A DNA stretch of 64,000 nucleotides. Source: Hoyosella altamirensis. Its GTDB lineage: Bacteria; Actinomycetota; Actinomycetes; Mycobacteriales; Mycobacteriaceae. The notes under the pieces are model-generated. The model saw nothing but the letters and a program-made list of their open reading frames with translations. It did no database searches and was not told the origin of the DNA. Location of the stretch: the NCBI RefSeq assembly GCF_014191505.1, contig NZ_JACHWS010000001.1, forward strand, positions 1,240,001 through 1,304,000, written 5' to 3'. The translations under genes were made by a program, and so were the position numbers. Below, piece by piece: positions 59,169-64,000 of this stretch (positions within the stretch are counted from its first letter, which is position 1; each line of letters starts with the position of its first letter).

Positions 59169-59759
59169 TCACACGGCGCTGTCGCTGGACCCGGTCAGGG
59201 CACGCCGGATCAGCGCTTCGACACTCTCCCGCGCGGGCGCTTCGTCTGCGAGCACGACCTGCATCAACAGTCCGCACAGCAGCACACCAAGCATGTGGCC
59301 CGTGACTGGGTCTGTTCGGCGGGAGAGGACCTCTGCTAAAGCGTTGTCCCAGGCTACTGCCGCCTCACGCAGGTGTGGGCGGTGCAGCGCGAGTGCGTAG
59401 AGGTTGTATTCAGCCATCGTGTCGCTGCGTGTTTCACTGACGGATCGGAGGACGAACTCGGACAACGCTCGCGCGATGTCGGCGTCCGGGTCCAATGATT
59501 CCTCCCACGCACGCAACGCTGCGACGCTGCGCTCCGCCGCTCTTGTCAGGGCGGCGGCAAGCAAATCATCGAGGGTGGCGAAGTGATAAGTCGTCGAGCC
59601 TAGAGGCACTTCGGCGGCTGCAGCGACGCGGCGGTGAGTGAGCGCGCTGACACCTTGCTCGGTGAGCACGACGATCGCCGCCTCGACGATCCGGTCTCGT
59701 CGGTCAGGATCCGTGGGTCCGCGCTGCCGCCGCGCGGGTACGGGTGTCACTCGCTGCAC
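59169..59759 (-). CDS. betI: TetR-family regulator, BetI-like
   Basis: A 196-residue TetR protein. The HTH is DRIVEAAIVVLTEQGVSALTHRRVAAAAEVPLGSTTYHF in sequence order, here seen in two parts (VVLTEQGVSALTHRRVA, then EVPLGSTTYHFA). Divergent from the choline operon with a dyad in the 105-nt gap, it is placed as the choline-responsive repressor BetI. The GTG at 59759 follows AGGAAT, and 59750 is another GTG option. The name rests on position. Confidence 0.78.
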   Translation of the reverse strand: MQRVTPVPARRQRGPTDPDRRDRIVEAAIVVLTEQGVSALTHRRVAAAAEVPLGSTTYHFATLDDLLAAALTRAAERSVAALRAWEESLDPDADIARALSEFVLRSVSETRSDTMAEYNLYALALHRPHLREAAVAWDNALAEVLSRRTDPVTGHMLGVLLCGLLMQVVLADEAPARESVEALIRRALTGSSDSAV

Positions 59760-59785
59760 ATTCCTAAAGTATCTCGGGAAGAGTA

Positions 59786-59821
59786 TGGACGCTAGTACAC
59801 AAAAGCGTGTACGTTTGTCCA
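59786..59821. promoter_or_regulatory. 36-bp two-step dyad in the betI-betB gap
   Basis: TGGAC-N4-GTACAC-N6-GTGTAC-N4-GTCCA: the inner 6-bp arms (59795-59800, 59807-59812) and outer 5-bp arms (59786-59790, 59817-59821) share one axis. The size suits two TetR-family dimers or one dimer with extended contacts, as at BetI operators. It lies between the divergent starts and probably controls both directions. Confidence 0.65.
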
Positions 59822-59864
59822 CATCGCGTGTGATGCACGTCACCATGGGAAAGGTTCTCGCCGT

Positions 59865-61355
59865 ATGAACGACCTCTATCTAGAAGGACGCTGGGTTTCT
59901 CCCGCGCAGACCTCGCGTGGCCGAGCAATCATCAACCCCGCTGACGGCAGCGAGCTCACAACGGTAGACGAAGCCGCGCCGGACGACGTCGACCGCGCGG
60001 TGCGCGCCGCGCGGAAGGCCTTCGACGACGGCTCCTGGCGAGAAACTCCCGCGCGCGAACGCGGCGAGATTGTGAGAACGGTAGCGACCCTGCTCGAGCG
60101 TGACAAGGAAAAGATCGCACACACCGAAAGCCTGGACACCGGCAAAACCGTTGCGGAAGCACGAATCGACATCGACGACGTAGCGGCGGTCTTCCGCTAC
60201 TACGCCAACCTGGCAGACACCGACGGTGGGCGCATTGTCGACGCAGGCAGCAGCGAGGTCGTGAGCCGGGTCGTGTATGAACCGGTTGGAGTGTGCTCGC
60301 TGATCGCGCCGTGGAACTACCCGCTGCTGCAGATGTCCTGGAAACTCGCCCCGGCACTGGTTGCGGGAAACACCACTGTGATCAAGCCAAGCGAGGTCAC
60401 CCCACTTTCGACGATCCACCTCGTCAAGCTGCTTGACGAAGCTGGCGTTCCCGGCGGCGTCGTGAACTTGGTACTCGGCGGCGGCCCAGAGGTCGGTGCA
60501 GCGATGGTGAGTCACCCCGGCGTCGATCTCGTCTCGTTCACGGGCGGGCTCGCAACCGGCAAGCGGATCATGGCCGCGGCGGCCGAAGGCGTGAAGAAAG
60601 TGGCACTCGAACTCGGCGGTAAGAACCCCAACGTCGTCTTCGCCGACGTCGATCTCGACACCGCTGTTGACTACGCACTTGCCGCGGCGTTCTTCCACTC
60701 CGGTCAGGTGTGTTCGGCAGGATCACGGCTGATCATCGAAGATGCCATCCATGACGAATTCGTGGCCGAGCTTGGGCGACGGGCCGATCTGATCCGTCTC
60801 GGCGATGGTCTCGACCCCGAAAGTGAATGCGGACCGCTCGTGTCCGCGGAGCACCGCGACAAGGTCGAGGCCTACATTGCCACGGCGCAATCAGAGGGAG
60901 CACGGCTCGTCGCCGGAGGCTCCCGCCCCACGGATCCAGGACTCCAGGATGGCTATTTCCTCCGTCCCACAGTGTTCGCCGACTGCACCCGGGACATGAC
61001 AATCGTCCGCGAAGAAGTATTTGGCCCCGTCGTGAGCGTCGAACGCTTCGCCACTGAGGCCGAAGCGGTCCGTCTCGCGAACGATACCGAATACGGCCTC
61101 GCCGGAGCTGTGTGGACGAATGATGCGTCGCGTGCTCAGCGCGTCGCCGCAGCCCTCCGCCACGGCACAGTGTGGATCAACGACTACCACCCGTACGTAC
61201 CGCAAGCCGAGTGGGGCGGATTCGGCAAGTCCGGGATCGGACGTGAACTCGGCCCAAGCGGGCTCGACGAATACCGCGAATCGAAGCACATTTATCACAA
61301 CATCGCCCCGGCACCCATGCGCTGGTTCAAGGGCGGCACAGGAGGTAACGAGTGA
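59865..61355 (+). CDS. betB: Betaine aldehyde dehydrogenase
   Basis: A 496-residue ALDH that oxidises betaine aldehyde to glycine betaine. [31 protein letters not shown], the Glu in LELGGKNPN, the catalytic Cys in GQVCSAGSR and [13 protein letters not shown] are in order. It precedes betA (overlap ATGA/GTGA) and follows a BetI-like regulator, so the choline pathway is the best reading. It is distinct from the ALDH at 14610 (moderate similarity only). Confidence 0.9.
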   Translation: MNDLYLEGRWVSPAQTSRGRAIINPADGSELTTVDEAAPDDVDRAVRAARKAFDDGSWRETPARERGEIVRTVATLLERDKEKIAHTESLDTGKTVAEARIDIDDVAAVFRYYANLADTDGGRIVDAGSSEVVSRVVYEPVGVCSLIAPWNYPLLQMSWKLAPALVAGNTTVIKPSEVTPLSTIHLVKLLDEAGVPGGVVNLVLGGGPEVGAAMVSHPGVDLVSFTGGLATGKRIMAAAAEGVKKVALELGGKNPNVVFADVDLDTAVDYALAAAFFHSGQVCSAGSRLIIEDAIHDEFVAELGRRADLIRLGDGLDPESECGPLVSAEHRDKVEAYIATAQSEGARLVAGGSRPTDPGLQDGYFLRPTVFADCTRDMTIVREEVFGPVVSVERFATEAEAVRLANDTEYGLAGAVWTNDASRAQRVAAALRHGTVWINDYHPYVPQAEWGGFGKSGIGRELGPSGLDEYRESKHIYHNIAPAPMRWFKGGTGGNE

Positions 61356-63010
61356 CCAGCAAGCGCTACGACTACATCATCGTCGGCGGAGGCTCCGCCG
61401 GGTGCGTCCTTGCGAACAGGCTTTCCGAAGATCCTTCGAACGAGGTACTCGTGCTTGAAGCGGGCCGCCGGGACTGGAGCTGGGACCTCTTCATCCACAT
61501 GCCAGCCGCTCTGACCATGGTGATCGGCAACCGAATGTACGACTGGTGTTACGAGTCCGAACCCGAGCCCCACATGGGTGGCCGGCGCGTTTCGCACGGG
61601 CGCGGCAAGGTTCTTGGCGGATCGAGCTCTATCAACGGCATGATCTTTCAGCGCGGCAACCCGATGGACCTGGAACGCTGGGCGTCAGACCCGGGAATGG
61701 AAAACTGGGACTACGCGCACTGCCTTCCCTACTTCAAGCGCATGGAGCACTGCGCCGCGGGTGCCGACGAGTGGCGTGGCCAGGGCGGACCGCTGTGGCT
61801 TGAACGCGGCCCCGCGAAGAACCCGCTCTTCAGCGCGTTCCTCGAAGCGGCCCAGGAAGCGGGTTACCCACTGACGTCCGACGTGAACGGATTCCGGCAA
61901 GAAGGGTTCGCGCGATTCGACCGCAATATCAAGAACGGCCGCCGCTGGTCCTCAGCCCGTGCCTACTACCACCCGGTTAAGTCACGTCCGAATCTGACGC
62001 TGCGCACGCTCTCACGAGTTAATCGGGTGCTGTTCGACGGTAAGCGCGCCGTGGGCGTTGAATACAAGCGGGCTGGCGGCCCGCGCCGGACCGTCTATGG
62101 CGGGGAAGTGATTCTGTCAGGCGGTGCAATCAATACGCCGCAACTGTTGCAGCTATCAGGTGTCGGCAACCCTCATGACATCGAGTCACACGGCATCAAA
62201 ATGGTGCACAGCCTGCCGGGTGTGGGAGAAAATCTGCAGGATCATCTCGAGGTGTACGTTCAGCACGCCTGCACGAAACCCATTTCGTTCAACCCGGTCC
62301 TGAAGGTCCGGAGCCGGCCCAAGGTCGGAGCGCAGTGGATGTTTGGGAAGAAAGGCCCCGCAGCAACGAACCATTTCGAAGCGGGCGGGTTCGTCCGCGG
62401 CAACGATGTCGTCGATTATCCGAACCTTATGTTCCATTTCTTGCCGATCGCGGTGCGCTATGACGGGACGGCCGTCAACGCGGAGCACGGGTACCAGGTA
62501 CACATCGGTCCGATGTATTCCGACGTGCGGGGCAGTGTGAAGATCAAATCTGCTGACCCCAAACAACATCCCGCATTGCGGTTCAACTACTTGTCAACCG
62601 AGAACGACCGCAAAGAATGGATCGAAGCGATCCGGGTGGCTCGCGAAATCCTGAAACAGCCCGCCTTCGCCGAGTACGACGGCGGCGAACTCTCGCCTGG
62701 CCCTGAGGTGGAGTCCGACGAGGAAATCCTCGACTGGGTTGCTCGAGACGCAGAAACTGCGTACCACCCCTCGTGCACGGCACGTATGGGCGTCGACGAG
62801 ATGTCTGTCGTTGACCCGAATTCGATGAAGGTGCACGGACTCGAAGGTCTGCGCGTCGTCGACGCATCCGCAATGCCATATCTCACGAACGGCAATATCT
62901 ACGCCCCAGTGATGATGCTCGCTGAGAAAGCTGCCGACCTGATTCTCGGAAACGCTCCGCTGGAGCCGTCGACGGCGAAATACTACCGATACCGCGATCA
63001 AGAAGGGTGA
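61352..63010 (+). CDS. betA: Choline dehydrogenase (GMC oxidoreductase)
   Basis: A 552-residue FAD enzyme of the glucose-methanol-choline family. [20 protein letters not shown] is the FAD motif, [21 protein letters not shown] the GMC signature 1, [17 protein letters not shown] signature 2, and [12 protein letters not shown] and [19 protein letters not shown] the catalytic C-terminal region (His and Asn). It oxidises choline to betaine aldehyde, membrane-associated, and hands the product to BetB. The GTG start overlaps the betB stop, and the end overlaps the transporter gene. Confidence 0.92.
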   Translation: MTSKRYDYIIVGGGSAGCVLANRLSEDPSNEVLVLEAGRRDWSWDLFIHMPAALTMVIGNRMYDWCYESEPEPHMGGRRVSHGRGKVLGGSSSINGMIFQRGNPMDLERWASDPGMENWDYAHCLPYFKRMEHCAAGADEWRGQGGPLWLERGPAKNPLFSAFLEAAQEAGYPLTSDVNGFRQEGFARFDRNIKNGRRWSSARAYYHPVKSRPNLTLRTLSRVNRVLFDGKRAVGVEYKRAGGPRRTVYGGEVILSGGAINTPQLLQLSGVGNPHDIESHGIKMVHSLPGVGENLQDHLEVYVQHACTKPISFNPVLKVRSRPKVGAQWMFGKKGPAATNHFEAGGFVRGNDVVDYPNLMFHFLPIAVRYDGTAVNAEHGYQVHIGPMYSDVRGSVKIKSADPKQHPALRFNYLSTENDRKEWIEAIRVAREILKQPAFAEYDGGELSPGPEVESDEEILDWVARDAETAYHPSCTARMGVDEMSVVDPNSMKVHGLEGLRVVDASAMPYLTNGNIYAPVMMLAEKAADLILGNAPLEPSTAKYYRYRDQEG

Positions 63011-64000
63011 GTCCAGTGGTGGCCGCAGAAGACAGTGCCCGGACTGAGTCCGCGCAGAGCACCGATCGCAACCGCATCAATCCCGTTGTCTTCTTCGGGT
63101 CGTCCGCGCTGATCATCGCCTTGTCCGTGTGGGCGATCATCACTCCGGACGGCGCCGCGAATGCTATCGGCACTGTCGTGGGGTGGATCTCCACCGGCTT
63201 TGGCTGGTATTACTTTCTCGCTGCGACACTGTTCTTGATCTTCGTGGTGTATATCGCGCTGTCACGTTACGGGACCGTGAAGCTCGGCCCGCAACATTCG
63301 CGACCGGCATACAGCATCTTCGCGTGGGGGGCGATGCTTTTCGCCGCAGGAATTGGCATCGACCTGATGTTCTTCTCGGTAGCCGGACCAGTGACTCACT
63401 ACCTCGCCCCGCCCGAGGGAGATCCGGAGACCATCGAAGCTGCGAGGCAAGCGATCGCCTGGACGCTCTTCCACTACGGCATCACTGGGTGGGCCATGTA
63501 CGCCCTGATGGGCATGGCGCTCGGCTACTTTGCCTTCCGGTACCGCCTGCCCCTTTCGATTCGGTCCGCGCTCTACCCCATTGTCGGGAAGCGTATTTAC
63601 GGCGGCATAGGCAACACAGTCGATCTCGCTGCCGTCATCGGCACGATCTTCGGAATTGCAGTGTCGCTCGGGATCGGCGTGATCCAGCTGAATTTTGGGC
63701 TGAACTTCATGTTCGACATTCCGATAGGCACAGCCGCTCAGGTCGGACTGATCGTGGTCGCGGTACTCATGGCGACCGCTTCGGCAGTCGCCGGAGTGGA
63801 CAAGGGAATCCGGCGATTGTCGGAACTCATGTCATCCTGGCTATTGGTCTCATGCTCTACATCGTGATTTGGGACGACCCAATCCGACTGCTCAATTCCT
63901 GGGTGCTCAACATTGGCGACTACGTTAGCCGCTTCCCAGGAATGACACTCAACACCTTCGCATATGAACAACCGACCGAATGGCTCGGCGACTGGACCCT
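63007..64000 (+). pseudogene. betT: BCCT-family choline/betaine transporter with apparent 1-nt frameshift; runs past window end
   Basis: A betaine/choline/carnitine transporter. The frame is intact from GTG 63007 to about 63827 with BCCT features (YFLAATLFLIFVVYIALSRYG, MLFAAGIGIDLMFFSVAGP with the conserved G-x-G-I-D segment, FHYGITGWAMYALMG, SVLIVVAVLMATASAVAGVDK-like helix 7 start). Near GIRRLSEL the frame shifts: reading one base later continues as VILAIGLMLYIVIWDDP, a normal BCCT helix, open to the window end. A single missing A in CTCA[A]TGTC would restore it. It could be a sequencing error or a real inactivation. Position after betBA marks it as the choline uptake protein. Confidence 0.8.

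Overview
The window is high-GC actinobacterial chromosome. GTG starts are frequent, neighbouring genes often overlap by ATGA or GTGA, and several genes have a TANNNT -10 element only 5-6 nt before the ATG, as in mycobacterial leaderless transcripts. A mycothiol-type DinB/MDMPI protein, an LpqY-SugABC trehalose importer, a HelR-type RNA polymerase-recycling ATPase with a rifamycin-associated element, and several catabolic operons point to the Mycobacteriales, in the Rhodococcus/Hoyosella/Gordonia range. The genus is inference. I saw no rRNA, tRNA, CRISPR array, prophage or insertion sequence. No stretch longer than 300 bases lacks a gene.

Layout. 1-8.9 kb: the 3'-truncated end of htpG, a small secreted protein, an MDMPI-domain protein, a phosphodiesterase, an ECF sigma operon with two membrane proteins and an AhpD-like protein, then an ECF42-like sigma factor with its YCII/DGPF partner, and an MFS exporter. 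9.1-25.6 kb: the most interesting region. It holds a MarR regulator, a five-gene operon (NMT1/SsuA-type ABC importer plus FAD monooxygenase), and a tightly packed fourteen-gene operon (aldehyde dehydrogenase, RidA, cupin, VanB-type reductase, extradiol-type VOC protein, C-C hydrolase-like protein, two SDRs, ThDP enzyme, degenerate alpha/beta hydrolase, small HTH-like protein, Rieske oxygenase, small ferredoxin-like protein, second RidA). Both operons have the palindrome TTAGCGCTAA between -35 and -10, so they probably form one MarR-controlled import and catabolic system for an aromatic, possibly nitrogen-containing, compound. I cannot match it to a described pathway.

25.6-42 kb: helR with its RAE, a ParB-like protein, a metallophosphoesterase under a strong dyad, lpqY-sugABC, a DHODH-like domain fused to a polytopic membrane domain, an AlkA-like glycosylase, a membrane Ser/Thr kinase of planctomycete-like architecture, a 3-hydroxyisobutyryl-CoA hydrolase-like protein, and RNase HI. 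41.4-50.2 kb: a TetR regulator divergent from a Baeyer-Villiger-type monooxygenase/amidohydrolase operon, a SnoaL/LEH-like protein, glutamate decarboxylase, a DUF3048 lipoprotein, a thiolase, and an AraC-DinB regulator with an RibD-like reductase.

50.2-64 kb: a RecQ helicase with a phosphoribosyltransferase-like tail, a CDF metal transporter, an NDH-2/SQR-like flavoprotein, dinB with a LexA-type box over its start codon, a MazEF-like toxin-antitoxin pair, a hormone-sensitive-lipase-type hydrolase, a long-form GAPDH, and a choline-to-glycine-betaine locus (BetI-like regulator, betB, betA, BCCT transporter). The transporter reading frame is broken by an apparent one-base deletion close to the window end.
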